Assembly: GCF_003258355.1 (NCBI RefSeq)
Contig: NZ_QKPO01000004.1
Span: 186,001-250,000 of the forward strand
DNA from: Confluentibacter sediminis
GTDB lineage: Bacteria > Bacteroidota > Bacteroidia > Flavobacteriales > Flavobacteriaceae
Length of the DNA stretch: 64,000 nucleotides
Reading direction: 5' to 3'
Made by a program: the position numbers and the translations under genes
The notes under the pieces: model-generated
Seen by the model: only the letters and a program-made list of their open reading frames with translations
Databases searched by the model: none
What the model was told of the DNA's origin: nothing
In this document: positions 26,687-35,080 of the stretch, piece after piece
Layout: each line of letters starts with the position of its first letter
How positions within the stretch are numbered: the stretch's first letter is position 1

Positions 26687-28465
26687 ATGATTAGAGCGTT
26701 ACAGTGTTACTTTTTGTTGATGTGTGCCAATTGCTATACGCAAACACACGATTCTTTATACCATAAATTAATCAAACTTCCCCCTAACGATACGGTAACT
26801 ATTAATGCCAGAAATGACTATATAAAGCAGGCTTTATTTTCAAACCCTGCCGATACAACCTTATTTCAATTTACAGAGGAAACATTAAAATTAGCCAATA
26901 AACTATCTTATAAAAAAGGAATTTTATTAGCTTATGAACGAATGGGCTTATTACAACAATATAGTTTTTCCAATCCTTTCAAAGCTTTAGAATTCTATCA
27001 TAAAGCCCTTGGCATTATTGAAAATAACAGGTCACTAAATGTTTTTAAAGGAGGTGTATTGGGTAATATTGCCATAATTTATTATGAGCAGGAAGAATAT
27101 CAAAAAGCCCTTACCATTTTTAATGATATTTTACACACAAGTAAAACCACAGAACTTCGTTCCCTTGCGAATATCGCTAATATCTATGGCTCCTTACAAA
27201 AGCAAGATTCCGCTATTTATTATTACAAAAAAGCATTGAACCATCCGCAATTGGAAGGTAATGTCATGTATGAAGCCAATTTATGGAGCAATATGTCTTT
27301 GATGTACCAACAAAGCAATAACTTAAAAGAAGCTAAAAGGGCTATCGAAAAAAGTTTACAGTTAATAGATGCCCATAAAATTGAATTTGTTCGTCCAACA
27401 GCTTACACCAATGCGGCGATGGTTTATCTGGCCAATAAAGAATATGACCAAGCAAAAAAATATGCCTTGGAAGCATTACAGTTTAGTCAGGACTTAGGAA
27501 ATTTATTTATGCAAAAATCTGCTTGGGGAACACTTGCCGATGTGTATGAAGCTGAAAAAGATTATCTAAAATCACTCGATGCCTATAAAAAATATGCCGT
27601 ATTTAAAGATAGCCTGAACAATCAAAACCGTCGTGTGGAAATTAACAGACAACAAATGCAATTTGACTTCGAGAAAAAAGAAGCATTAGGGAAAATGGAA
27701 TTAAACCGGCAATCTACCATAAAAAGAGCAACAGTTATAGGGGCTAGTGGATTTGTTTTGATATCATTTATCGGGTTTATTATGTACAAGCGTAGGCGAG
27801 ATGCAGTTGGTAAACAAAAAGAAGCCGAATTTAATGCATTAGTTTCCGAAACCGAATTGAAAGCATTACGAGCTCAAATGAATCCACATTTTATTTTCAA
27901 TTCACTAAACTCCATAGGAGATTACATCTTGAAACATGATAAAGATAAAGCGCAGGAGTATTTAATACAGTTTGCTCAGCTGATGCGTATGGTTCTTGAA
28001 AATTCAGAACAAGAACAAGTGTTACTTAGTGAAGAGCTAAAATTTATGGAACTTTATCTTCAAGTAGAATCAAAACGCTTACCAAATCGGTTTACCTATT
28101 CCATTATTTTAATGGATAATTTAGATTCAGAAAACATTCTTGTTCCACCGCTTTTGTTACAGCCTTTTATAGAAAATAGTATTTGGCACGGTTTTAATAC
28201 CGAAAACACAAAAGGCCATATTTTAATAACAATAAAAAAAGAAAAGGACATGTTGCTGTGCAGTGTCGATGATAATGGAACAGGCAGGAATTTAAATTCG
28301 ACTAGAAAAGACCAAAATAAATCATTCGGAATAGCCATTACAGAAAACCGATTAAAAATATTGAACCAAAGAAAATTAAAGAAAGGCAAACTATGTATTA
28401 TCGAGAAGCCAAATCATTCGGGAACCTATATAGAAATAAGCCTTCCATTGGAATTTTGTTTTTAA
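26687..28465 (+). CDS. LytS-type sensor histidine kinase with TPR sensor region
   Basis: A 592-residue kinase. The signal or anchor segment at the start is followed by a periplasmic TPR region (about 60-320; repeats such as GNIAIIYYEQEEYQKALTI and AAMVYLANKEYDQAKKYA). A transmembrane helix lies at about 345-362 (VIGASGFVLISFIGFIMY). The His_kinase domain has ALRAQMNPHFIFNSLNS, whose histidine is phosphorylated, and an ATPase domain has LLQPFIENSIWHG and VDDNGTGR. It is 10 bp before a LytTR response regulator, a standard two-component pair in Bacteroidota. The signal is unknown. Confidence 0.94.
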   Translation: MIRALQCYFLLMCANCYTQTHDSLYHKLIKLPPNDTVTINARNDYIKQALFSNPADTTLFQFTEETLKLANKLSYKKGILLAYERMGLLQQYSFSNPFKALEFYHKALGIIENNRSLNVFKGGVLGNIAIIYYEQEEYQKALTIFNDILHTSKTTELRSLANIANIYGSLQKQDSAIYYYKKALNHPQLEGNVMYEANLWSNMSLMYQQSNNLKEAKRAIEKSLQLIDAHKIEFVRPTAYTNAAMVYLANKEYDQAKKYALEALQFSQDLGNLFMQKSAWGTLADVYEAEKDYLKSLDAYKKYAVFKDSLNNQNRRVEINRQQMQFDFEKKEALGKMELNRQSTIKRATVIGASGFVLISFIGFIMYKRRRDAVGKQKEAEFNALVSETELKALRAQMNPHFIFNSLNSIGDYILKHDKDKAQEYLIQFAQLMRMVLENSEQEQVLLSEELKFMELYLQVESKRLPNRFTYSIILMDNLDSENILVPPLLLQPFIENSIWHGFNTENTKGHILITIKKEKDMLLCSVDDNGTGRNLNSTRKDQNKSFGIAITENRLKILNQRKLKKGKLCIIEKPNHSGTYIEISLPLEFCF

Positions 28466-28475
28466 AATTGAAATA

Positions 28476-29216
28476 ATGACCATAGCCATAATAGATGATG
28501 AACAGCACTGCATCGACCGTATAGTAAAACTATTAGAACCATATAAAGATAAAATGAAGGTGGTAACCTATAGTTCGGTAGAAACCGCTATAGTAGGAAT
28601 CAATACAGTAAAACCAGAGATTGTTTTTTTGGATGTCCAAATACACAACAAAACGGCATTTGACATACTTAAGGCTGTAGATTTTAATAATTTCAGCTTA
28701 GTATTTACAACTGCTTATGAGCGGTATGCCATTGAAGCTTTTAAATTTTCCGCATTAGATTATTTACTAAAACCCATTACCGAAGAAGATTTTGAAAATA
28801 CCATACAAAGAATTTTCAAAAAGGCAGAACAAACACATCTGACTGAACAAGTAAATATGCTGTTGGCAAATTTTTCTAATGATAGTACATCCAAAAAAAT
28901 AAGCATTCCTACACATGATGGCTATTTATTTTTAAGTATTTCAGATATCATCCGTTGTCAATCAAATGTCAACTACACACATATATTCGCTGTAGACCAA
29001 AAAAAGTATACCGTGTCAAAAACATTAAAATATTTTGAAGAACTTCTAACAAATTATGGCTTTTTTAGAATACACAATTCACATCTCATTAATATGAGTT
29101 ATATAAAAGCCTACTCCAAAAATGGCTATGTAACATTGTCAGATAATTGTAAGTTAGAAGTTTCCGTTCGAAGAAAGGACGCTTTTTTAAAAGCTTGCCA
29201 TTGGATTTTAAAATAG
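28476..29216 (+). CDS. LytTR-family response regulator
   Basis: A 246-residue response regulator. The receiver domain (1-120) has the acidic pocket IIDDEQ, the phospho-acceptor aspartate in VFLDVQIHNKTAFD and the lysine in SALDYLLKPIT. The LytTR DNA-binding domain (about 145-245) has VNYTHIFAVDQKKYTVSKTLKYF region and FFRIHNSHLINMSYIKAY. It is partnered with the kinase 10 bp upstream. The target genes are not evident; the membrane protein at 29415 on the same strand is one candidate. Confidence 0.94.
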   Translation: MTIAIIDDEQHCIDRIVKLLEPYKDKMKVVTYSSVETAIVGINTVKPEIVFLDVQIHNKTAFDILKAVDFNNFSLVFTTAYERYAIEAFKFSALDYLLKPITEEDFENTIQRIFKKAEQTHLTEQVNMLLANFSNDSTSKKISIPTHDGYLFLSISDIIRCQSNVNYTHIFAVDQKKYTVSKTLKYFEELLTNYGFFRIHNSHLINMSYIKAYSKNGYVTLSDNCKLEVSVRRKDAFLKACHWILK

Positions 29217-29353
29217 ACGCTATGGTGGTCGTTATATAGATTTATAAATCCCTAAAGCAGATCCCATAAACATTGCTTTTTGTGGGTTTAACATTTTTGT
29301 TTTGCGCGGAGATCTTATTTTTATGCACCCATGGGCTTTTGCTACAGTTACCC

Positions 29354-29380
29354 TTGATGTACAACCTTTTTGTATATTTG
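29354..29380 (+). promoter_or_regulatory. Bacteroidota promoter (TTG and TATATTTG)
   Basis: TTG at 29354-29356 and TATATTTG at 29373-29380 are separated by 16 bp, a good match to the -33/-7 consensus of Flavobacteriia. The next start codon is at 29415. A hairpin with CCCAT/GTGGG arms around 29265-29290 may end the kinase-regulator transcript before it. Confidence 0.55.
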
Positions 29381-29414
29381 TCATTAGGTTTTTAATTTCT
29401 GAAATACAAGAAAT

Positions 29415-30014
29415 ATGGCATTCTATAATAAATTGAAATGGATCCTTGGAATTCTAATGGTTTTTGTTTTAATCATCGCTACAAATTTAATTGATAAGGC
29501 CAATTTTGTTCGCGTTCGCGATTCAGTCGTTACCATTTACGAAGACAGGTTGATAGCCAATGATTTAATTTTTGAAATGCTAAAGGCCATTCAACAGAAG
29601 GAATTAGCCGTGTCATTGTCCGACTCCACGTTTTTTAAAATTCAAAACGTAAAGGTCAACGATCATTTACAATCCTTGGTATCCAGATTTGAGAAAACAA
29701 AATTAACGCCAGAAGAAACGAAGGTATTTAATGATTTTAAAAGGAATGTGCAGTCCTTATTAGATTCCGAAAAGCAATTAGTACATTCCAATTATAGCAA
29801 TAACAACCAAGTTGATGCCCACCTTGAAAGCTTAAAAACCAACCTCGATGATCTATCCAAAATTCAGCTTAATGAAGGCAGTAGGCAAATGTCCATTAGT
29901 AAACAAGCACTAGAGACCGTTGAATTATTTACACAAATAGAGATTTATATACTGGTATTCTTGGCCATAGTGATTCAAATCATCGTCATGTATAACCCAA
30001 AAGAAAAGCCCTGA
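29415..30014 (+). CDS. Membrane protein with chemoreceptor-type four-helix-bundle sensor only
   Basis: A 199-residue protein. Transmembrane helix 1 is at about 8-27 (LKWILGILMVFVLIIATNLI). An extracytoplasmic helical region of about 145 residues follows (IYEDRLIANDLIFEMLKAI, then SRQMSISKQALETVELF), and a second membrane helix is at about 175-193 (IYILVFLAIVIQIIVMY). It ends a few residues later. The fold resembles the 4HB_MCP sensor of chemoreceptors, but there is no HAMP, methylation or signalling domain. It may work as a standalone ligand sensor or an accessory of the LytS/LytTR pair. It has its own promoter. Confidence 0.7.
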   Translation: MAFYNKLKWILGILMVFVLIIATNLIDKANFVRVRDSVVTIYEDRLIANDLIFEMLKAIQQKELAVSLSDSTFFKIQNVKVNDHLQSLVSRFEKTKLTPEETKVFNDFKRNVQSLLDSEKQLVHSNYSNNNQVDAHLESLKTNLDDLSKIQLNEGSRQMSISKQALETVELFTQIEIYILVFLAIVIQIIVMYNPKEKP

Positions 30015-30084
30015 ATTTAATATTTGTGAGAGCGGCTGACGGCACTCGTTTTAAACCAGCCATAGCAGGGGCTGCCCGCAGTTT

Positions 30085-31050
30085 TTATTTCTTTTCAGAC
30101 CTTTTTTTCTCAACTTGTAAAATGTTGTTTTGAATATCCTTCATTATCCATTTTCCCCACAAACCTGCATAAAAATTAAAAGTTGTGTTCATTTTAAAAT
30201 GGCTGTATAAATGCAAACGATTTTTTCCATTCGATAATTTTTCAAGTTCATAAGTTCCATTCAAAACGTCAAAATAATCCCCTCCTATAACTACGTGTTC
30301 ATCTAATGTTGTTGATGGAATGTCGTGAGGATAAGCTTTTATTGTAAAAACCATTTTTTCATTGTCTTTATATTCCGTTACGGTTTCGTGAAATACAAGA
30401 CCTTTTGTAAAAATAGCTTCTCGATATGCGCCAACACCTTCAAAATTCAACTCTGCTTTTACAGGTCGCGGAAAACCAAGTATTCTTGTCAAATATCCTT
30501 TGTCTTGTTCCATTGTAATTTCCTTTACACGAGTTACGTTATCCCATATTTTTTCAGAGGGAGCATCAATATCGATATAAGTATATGCTTTATACGTTCC
30601 AGGAATTATTTTTATCATACGTTCTATTGGTGCCAATAAAAATGGTATAAGAACCAATATGGAGATATTTAGGCGGTCATTTTTTCTTTGCGTTTTTAAG
30701 TAGCCACCGAGTATGCCGCCTATGGACGCTGTTAATAGGAAAATTGGAAGAATCATTATCCAACAAGCCCATCCTTCGATTGCAAGAGCTAAAGTGAGCA
30801 CTAAAAATAAAAAAATAGGAATCCAAGGGGTAAAAATTCTATACACAATACTTTTAGCCTTCTCATAACTTGATAAATAAACGGTTAAAGCACCAACTAC
30901 TGTGGGAAGAATGAACAAAAAAGTTGTAGACATCACAGAAAAAAAGTCATCCCAGGTTTCCAATTTCATTCCAAAAATTATTCTAACGAAAATGGCATAC
31001 ATGACTGGAATTCCAATCACAATAAGGAAGTTTTTAATTTTTCTGTTCAT
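30085..31050 (-). CDS. Membrane protein with C-terminal SRPBCC domain
   Basis: A 321-residue protein. The N-terminal half carries four or five hydrophobic helices (FLIVIGIPVMYAIFVRII, TTFLFILPTVVGALTVYL, FLFLVLTLALAIEG, WIMILPIFLLTASIGGIL). The C-terminal half (about 165-315) is an SRPBCC/START-like lipid-binding fold: YTYIDIDAPSEKIWDNV, EYKDNEKMVFTIKA and LHLYSHFKMNT. Similar fusions occur in Flavobacteriaceae, but I know no defined function. It is the first minus-strand gene at the edge of the cassette-like array. The sequence upstream of its start (31060-31165) has border-type features. Confidence 0.75.
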   Translation of the reverse strand: MNRKIKNFLIVIGIPVMYAIFVRIIFGMKLETWDDFFSVMSTTFLFILPTVVGALTVYLSSYEKAKSIVYRIFTPWIPIFLFLVLTLALAIEGWACWIMILPIFLLTASIGGILGGYLKTQRKNDRLNISILVLIPFLLAPIERMIKIIPGTYKAYTYIDIDAPSEKIWDNVTRVKEITMEQDKGYLTRILGFPRPVKAELNFEGVGAYREAIFTKGLVFHETVTEYKDNEKMVFTIKAYPHDIPSTTLDEHVVIGGDYFDVLNGTYELEKLSNGKNRLHLYSHFKMNTTFNFYAGLWGKWIMKDIQNNILQVEKKRSEKK

Positions 31051-31059
31051 TTCTCAAAT

Positions 31060-31165
31060 GGGTGGCTACGGTTATATATTAGTCGCTTGGTTAAGCACCT
31101 AATTTAGTAAATATAAACATAATAAAATTCCACGAGGATTTTCTTAAGTTAGCTTGGGCTAGCAA
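31060..31165 (-). repeat. Cassette-type border b0 (degenerate)
   Basis: Read on the coding (minus) strand it begins GCTAGCCCAAGCTAAC and ends TATATAACCGTAGCCACC just before the 31050 start. It occupies the place of the attC-like borders b1-b4 but its two ends pair poorly. I include it as a degenerate or divergent member of the border series. Confidence 0.35.
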
Positions 31166-31199
31166 TTAATTTTAGGACACAATGTTTAAACAGTTTTTA

Positions 31200-31934
31200 T
31201 TATTTAATTTCGGTTGCTAATTCTTCTGGCCAAATGATAAATTTCCCATAAGAACCTTCCATTTGTTTTGCACCCATTTCATATCCTTTTTTTGTAGCAT
31301 ACCAGTCATCATCTTTTTTATACATAAATTCATTGTCGACGAACCAAGAGTTAACTTTTCGGCTACTCAATCCCGTTTTTTGAGATAATTCTTTTGTGGT
31401 TAATAATTTTGAATTTGAATAATTTTGGACTTTACTTTTTCCGCTAGAATTATTAGTCTTATTTTCTTCAACTATAGTTTTTTGTGGAGCTTGTATATAT
31501 GAAAAATCTTCGCTATTGTGCATTATTGATTCAATGTCACTTGAAGCATCTTCATATACCTCTTTATCTTCATCATTTGCTGTGTCAATTAAAATTCCCA
31601 TTTCACGATTGTGTTGCTGAGAAAATTCATAAAGGTTCATTGATGCAATAATCATTTTATTTTCATTCAAGTAGCATTTTGCGTGAAGATTTTTAGAGAA
31701 ATATAATCTTACATATTTCAGTTTCTCTAAATAACTCATTTCGGTTGGAGCAAGTTCCTGTTTTCCGAAAATGATTCTGACATCAACCTTTTCTCTTTCT
31801 TTGTCGTTTAATAATTCTTTCATATTATCAGAAAGTTTCAGGTAAGGACTTATAATGTAAAGTTCTTTTCTTGCATCTCTTATTAAGTTTTCCAATTCTG
31901 CCGTAATGCTAGAAGTTCTTAAATATTTAGCCAT
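31200..31934 (-). CDS. Phospholipase-D-like nuclease with C-terminal helix-turn-helix
   Basis: A 244-residue protein. The N-terminal PLD-like domain (about 1-130) starts IRDARKELYIISPYLK and has one HKD motif, LHAKCYLNENKMIIAS-MN (H-x-K then S-x-N), followed by REMGI. Such single-motif proteins dimerise to form one active site and often cut nucleic acid. After a linker (about 150-175) the C-terminus has LTTKELSQKTGLSSRKVNSW and DDWYATKKGYEMG, a helix-turn-helix resembling phage antirepressor C-termini. It is alone in its cassette. It could be a nuclease of a defence or toxin type, but that is inference. Confidence 0.8.
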   Translation of the reverse strand: MAKYLRTSSITAELENLIRDARKELYIISPYLKLSDNMKELLNDKEREKVDVRIIFGKQELAPTEMSYLEKLKYVRLYFSKNLHAKCYLNENKMIIASMNLYEFSQQHNREMGILIDTANDEDKEVYEDASSDIESIMHNSEDFSYIQAPQKTIVEENKTNNSSGKSKVQNYSNSKLLTTKELSQKTGLSSRKVNSWFVDNEFMYKKDDDWYATKKGYEMGAKQMEGSYGKFIIWPEELATEIK

Positions 31935-31988
31935 GAATTTTATTATAATTTATTTTTTATTTTGGTTTCTTTTGTTTTCTCAAATTGG

Positions 31989-32472
31989 TTACAACAATTA
32001 GATACAGACATTGTCTTTATCCACGTATATACACACCCAAAAATACCTAAAACACTTACAAAAAACACATTTTATGACATTATTTTATTAAACAATCAAA
32101 AGCACTAATGCTTTGAATGCTATAAAAACATAAAACAGCGTTGTGTTTATATCTGTGTATAGTAATAACAGGATGTATTCATTAACCTGTATAGCTACGT
32201 CAGGACGGGTCACTACCAACCTCCGCTATGGCCTATAACCTTAAAAAGTACCTGAAATTTATAGAAAAACATAGTAAAAGTGGGGCGGTAAGTCTGCACT
32301 TCGTTTTTTACCGTATTAAGGCGTTTATAAACGTCATTTTAAACCCATATCATCATCTTTCAATGTACAAGATAATAACCTATTAAAACCAAAAAACGCC
32401 CTTAAATTGGGCGTTTTTGTATCATGTTTTTTTGAAATTATAGGGTTGTGCAACGGTTACCAATGTTAGCTG
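31989..32472 (-). repeat. Cassette border b1 (attC-like, carries the 182-bp repeat)
   Basis: On the coding strand it starts GCTAACATTGGTAACCGTTG eight bases after the stop of the 32480 gene and ends TCTAATTGTTGTAACC about 55 bases before the nuclease start. It contains the 144-bp segment shared with border b3 (32318-32461) and an AAAAACGCCC/GGGCGTTTTT bidirectional terminator within it (near 32393-32417). The left copy of the 182-bp repeat (32031-32212) sits inside, which lengthens the border to 484 bp. There is no gene in this stretch. Confidence 0.5.
32031..32212 (-). repeat. 182-bp direct repeat, left copy
   Basis: Nearly the same as 36709-36890, in the same orientation and of equal length. 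Read on the minus strand it begins TGACCCGTCCTGACGTAGCT, which resembles the outer end of the truncated IS element at 37130 (TGTCTTGTCCTAAAATAGCT). It ends TATTTTTGGGTGTGT. It has no coding capacity. The two copies bracket borders b1-b4 and six genes. Confidence 0.75.
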
Positions 32473-32479
32473 CTGCCAT

Positions 32480-33280
32480 TTATTTAATTCTCGAATAAAT
32501 TCCACGAGTCATTTTAATATTGAGTATTTTGTTAAACTCTGAAGGATTAAATCCAATTCTTTTATATTCCGCCTGAACCATTTTTTTTGCATTATCTAAA
32601 CTTTCCTGATTTTGCCAAACAGCAATAGTTGTTAGATATATTGTGGTTGAATTGTTTTTTTTTGCAATCACATTATCCTCTATAAACCCTTCTATATTTT
32701 TGATAAAGGCTCTGTTATAGTCCAATTTTTCTTTAAAAGCAACAAATGATTTTTTGGGAATTTCAAATTCGTCAATAAAATAAATCTCTTCTTCTAAATT
32801 GGATTTTATATTGTTAAAATCTTTTGGAACAAGACCTAATTGTTGTAGAAAAGATAATTTATTTGGGTGCGCCTTATTATCAATGATTTTTCCATTTTTA
32901 AGCTCATAGATACTGATTCCTTCAACAGTGATTTTTTTATTAGTAGGTGTAATATTGTTGTATTTTTTTTGATGCGTTCCGCTCCAATCATATATGGTAA
33001 CCACCTTGTTTCCATCTCCAAATATTTCTTTAATCGTAAATGTTATATCTGGAAATGCCGTAAATAATAGTTTATTAGTATTGTTGAATTCTTCTATATA
33101 ATCGTCATCTAAAAACAAATTTACATTATCAATTTGCTTTTGGTTAAGGACTATTTCATACATCTCCTTAACTATTTCCTTGTTTTTTAAAGCTTCCATA
33201 TATTTGTTCTTTTCGGCACAACTATTGTGAAAAATGGCCACTAAAACCATTATCAGTAATAATTTACTTTTGTGTCCCAT
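32480..33280 (-). CDS. Lipoprotein with SnoaL-like and dimeric alpha-beta-barrel domains
   Basis: A 266-residue exported protein from the ATG at 33280 (MGHKSKLLLIMVLVAIFHNS, then CAEK as lipobox). The upstream frame only offers a TTG at 33301. Residues about 30-140 look like a SnoaL/ester-cyclase fold (KEMYEIVLNQKQIDNVNLFL, then YDWSGTHQKKY). The C-terminal part (about 170-266: FIDEFEIPKKSFVAFKEKL, then YLTTIAVWQNQESLDNAKK) looks like an antibiotic-biosynthesis-monooxygenase-type alpha-beta barrel. No function is known for this fusion. It follows the AraC regulator (33349-34122) in the same cassette, which may control it. Confidence 0.7.
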   Translation of the reverse strand: MGHKSKLLLIMVLVAIFHNSCAEKNKYMEALKNKEIVKEMYEIVLNQKQIDNVNLFLDDDYIEEFNNTNKLLFTAFPDITFTIKEIFGDGNKVVTIYDWSGTHQKKYNNITPTNKKITVEGISIYELKNGKIIDNKAHPNKLSFLQQLGLVPKDFNNIKSNLEEEIYFIDEFEIPKKSFVAFKEKLDYNRAFIKNIEGFIEDNVIAKKNNSTTIYLTTIAVWQNQESLDNAKKMVQAEYKRIGFNPSEFNKILNIKMTRGIYSRIK

Positions 33281-33348
33281 CACATTACATTTTTCAAACA
33301 AAAGTCGTAATACTTAAATTTAGAATCTTGTAAAAAATCATTGATTTT

Positions 33349-34122
33349 TTAACAAAAATCATCTAAAGCATTATAGAATTCTGATGGTGTAGCGCCTGTA
33401 AATAACTTAAAGGAATGATTGAAATGGGCTTGGTCATAAAAGCCACATTCAAGAGCAAATTCAGTTAGTGATAATTGAGGTTCTTTTTTAATTACATTTT
33501 TTAATTGGACTATTGAAGCAAATTTTTTTGGGGATGCGCCTATTGCATTTCTAAACCTCTTTTCAAATGCATCTTGACTTATAAACAAGTTGTCGGCAAG
33601 GTCTTTTATTTTAATAATACCATTATGTTTATAAATCTCTGAAATTGATTTTTTAATCAACTTGTCGATTTTACAATAAGAAAGTTTTGACATCAGAAAG
33701 TTTTCGGCAACAGAAATTAGTTGCCTGTCATTTACATTTTCATTTAACTTGCTTTCCAGGTTATTTTTTTCTTCTTTTTCCATTAGTATATTTAACGGAA
33801 TACTTTTTCCGTAAAATTCAAACAGAGCAACACCAAAAAGAGAACTTGCCCCAATTTCTGTAAATTGGATTACTAATGATTTTGATTTTTTTTTATAATT
33901 AATGAATCTAGCAGTTTTTCTTAGCCCTGAAAAAAAAGCTGTTGGTAGTTCAATTTCTTTTTCATTCTCGATATATGAAATTTTTCCTTGAAGTTGAAAA
34001 GCAATAGTAGATGAATTATTGGGTAAAATCCTGTTTATTGTCTCTAATTCACTTTCAATAATTTTAAAGCACTGGACGTATGGCATTAATTGATTAATTG
34101 GAATGAATTCTTTTATGGTCAT
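33349..34122 (-). CDS. AraC-family transcriptional regulator
   Basis: A 257-residue regulator. The N-terminal domain (MPYVQCFKIIESELE, then FFSGLRKTARFINY) resembles the DUF6597-type sensor of short AraC proteins. The C-terminal DNA-binding domain contains KIKDLADNLFISQDAFEKRF and then SLTEFALECGFYDQAHFNHSF with TGATPSEFYNAL, both helix-turn-helix units. It shares a two-gene cassette with the lipoprotein gene 68 bp downstream. An AT-rich small hairpin (AAAAATCA/TGATTTTT) lies between them. The effector is unknown. Confidence 0.9.
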   Translation of the reverse strand: MTIKEFIPINQLMPYVQCFKIIESELETINRILPNNSSTIAFQLQGKISYIENEKEIELPTAFFSGLRKTARFINYKKKSKSLVIQFTEIGASSLFGVALFEFYGKSIPLNILMEKEEKNNLESKLNENVNDRQLISVAENFLMSKLSYCKIDKLIKKSISEIYKHNGIIKIKDLADNLFISQDAFEKRFRNAIGASPKKFASIVQLKNVIKKEPQLSLTEFALECGFYDQAHFNHSFKLFTGATPSEFYNALDDFC

Positions 34123-34155
34123 TTACAATCTATTTTCGTGTTCTTTTTGGTTACA

Positions 34156-34284
34156 GCTAACGTTTAGTATATGAAAAGTAGGCGATTTCGAAGCACTAAA
34201 CTTTCGGATAAGTAGAAACTTTGCTTCGAGTAAAAAACCTTGATTTTACTACTATTTCGCCTATTTTTTATATACATTGTTAGC
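34156..34284 (-). repeat. Cassette border b2: 129-bp imperfect inverted repeat (attC-like)
   Basis: The clearest border. The plus strand starts GCTAACGTTTAGTATATGAA followed by AAGTAGGCGA, and ends TCGCCTATTTTTTATATACA followed by TTGTTAGC. The two 28-30 base ends pair almost fully (GCTAAC, then TATATGAAAA against TTTTTTATATA, then TAGGCGA). The middle has further partial pairing (TCGAAGCA/TGCTTCGA). This is the organisation of integron attC sites, GYYAAC to GTTRGC, although the R box GTTRRRY is not matched exactly. It separates the DUF6090 gene from the AraC gene. Confidence 0.6.
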
Positions 34285-34290
34285 CTTTCG

Positions 34291-35055
34291 TTATTTTATT
34301 TCATTTTCAATAAGCTTTAAAATAGAATCTAAATCCTCCATTAAGGGTTGGTAATGTGCTTTTTCCATTGCGTTAGTCGTTAGAATAAACATCAAGATAT
34401 TATTTTCGAACTTTCTTGATTTTAATAGATCCAGATTGCTAACAGTTTGCTCCATTTTTTGTAAACCTATTTCTTGGCTTATACCGGTTAGGTCAAATAT
34501 GGTTCTTAAACTGTTTTCATTTGTTCTAAAAATATCAAGAACTTTTTCTCTTTGAATTCCAAGTTCGCTTTCCTGCTTTGAGACATCTTCTATAGTCGAA
34601 ATCCAATTTGTTAATTTTATTCTTAAGGTCGTATTTGAAATATCTTTTAAACTCCCAGAGCTTATCATTTCGCTTAAAAGTGAGTTGTTAGGATTAAAAG
34701 AAATATCAGAGGAAAATGTATTGAGCAATAATTCAGAAAATTGTTTTTCGGATGGTGATTCATTTTTATTAGAAATATCTTCTAATAACTTTTTTGCTCC
34801 GTAGAAATTACTCTTGTTTATTTTAATCAATTCACTTAATTTAAATTTGCTTGTTTGAAATTCTGCTTTTAAACCATTCAAATAAGTTTGCTCTTTTTTC
34901 TGAATAACTCTATTTTGATTACTGTTATTGATGGCAAGTGCAATTAAAATTCCAATAACAACAAGAATAATCTCTCCGATTGCATAAATCAGATAATTAC
35001 TGAATTTATTTTCAATCAGCATTTTTTGTCTAATTTTTCTAAAAAATTTTATCAT
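34291..35055 (-). CDS. DUF6090 family membrane protein
   Basis: A 254-residue protein with the diagnostic start IKFFRKIRQKMLIENKFSNY and then YAIGEIILVVIGILIALAIN, a single transmembrane helix at about 24-43. The rest is a predicted helical extracytoplasmic or cytoplasmic domain with coiled-coil character (KKEQTYLNGLKAEFQTSKF, then INKSNFYGAKKLLEDIS). DUF6090 proteins are abundant and variable in Flavobacteriia, often in several copies in accessory regions. Function unknown. It is alone in its cassette, between borders b2 and b3. Confidence 0.85.
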   Translation of the reverse strand: MIKFFRKIRQKMLIENKFSNYLIYAIGEIILVVIGILIALAINNSNQNRVIQKKEQTYLNGLKAEFQTSKFKLSELIKINKSNFYGAKKLLEDISNKNESPSEKQFSELLLNTFSSDISFNPNNSLLSEMISSGSLKDISNTTLRIKLTNWISTIEDVSKQESELGIQREKVLDIFRTNENSLRTIFDLTGISQEIGLQKMEQTVSNLDLLKSRKFENNILMFILTTNAMEKAHYQPLMEDLDSILKLIENEIK

Positions 35056-35080
35056 TGGTCAATTGTTGGTCATAATGAAG

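Noticed and set aside
32031-32212. Classical MITE with terminal inverted repeats
   Set aside because: The two ends of the 182-bp repeat do not pair and no clear target duplication is visible.
33281-33301. Upstream TTG start for the SnoaL-like lipoprotein
   Set aside because: It would add seven residues before a complete lipoprotein signal that already begins with ATG at 33280.
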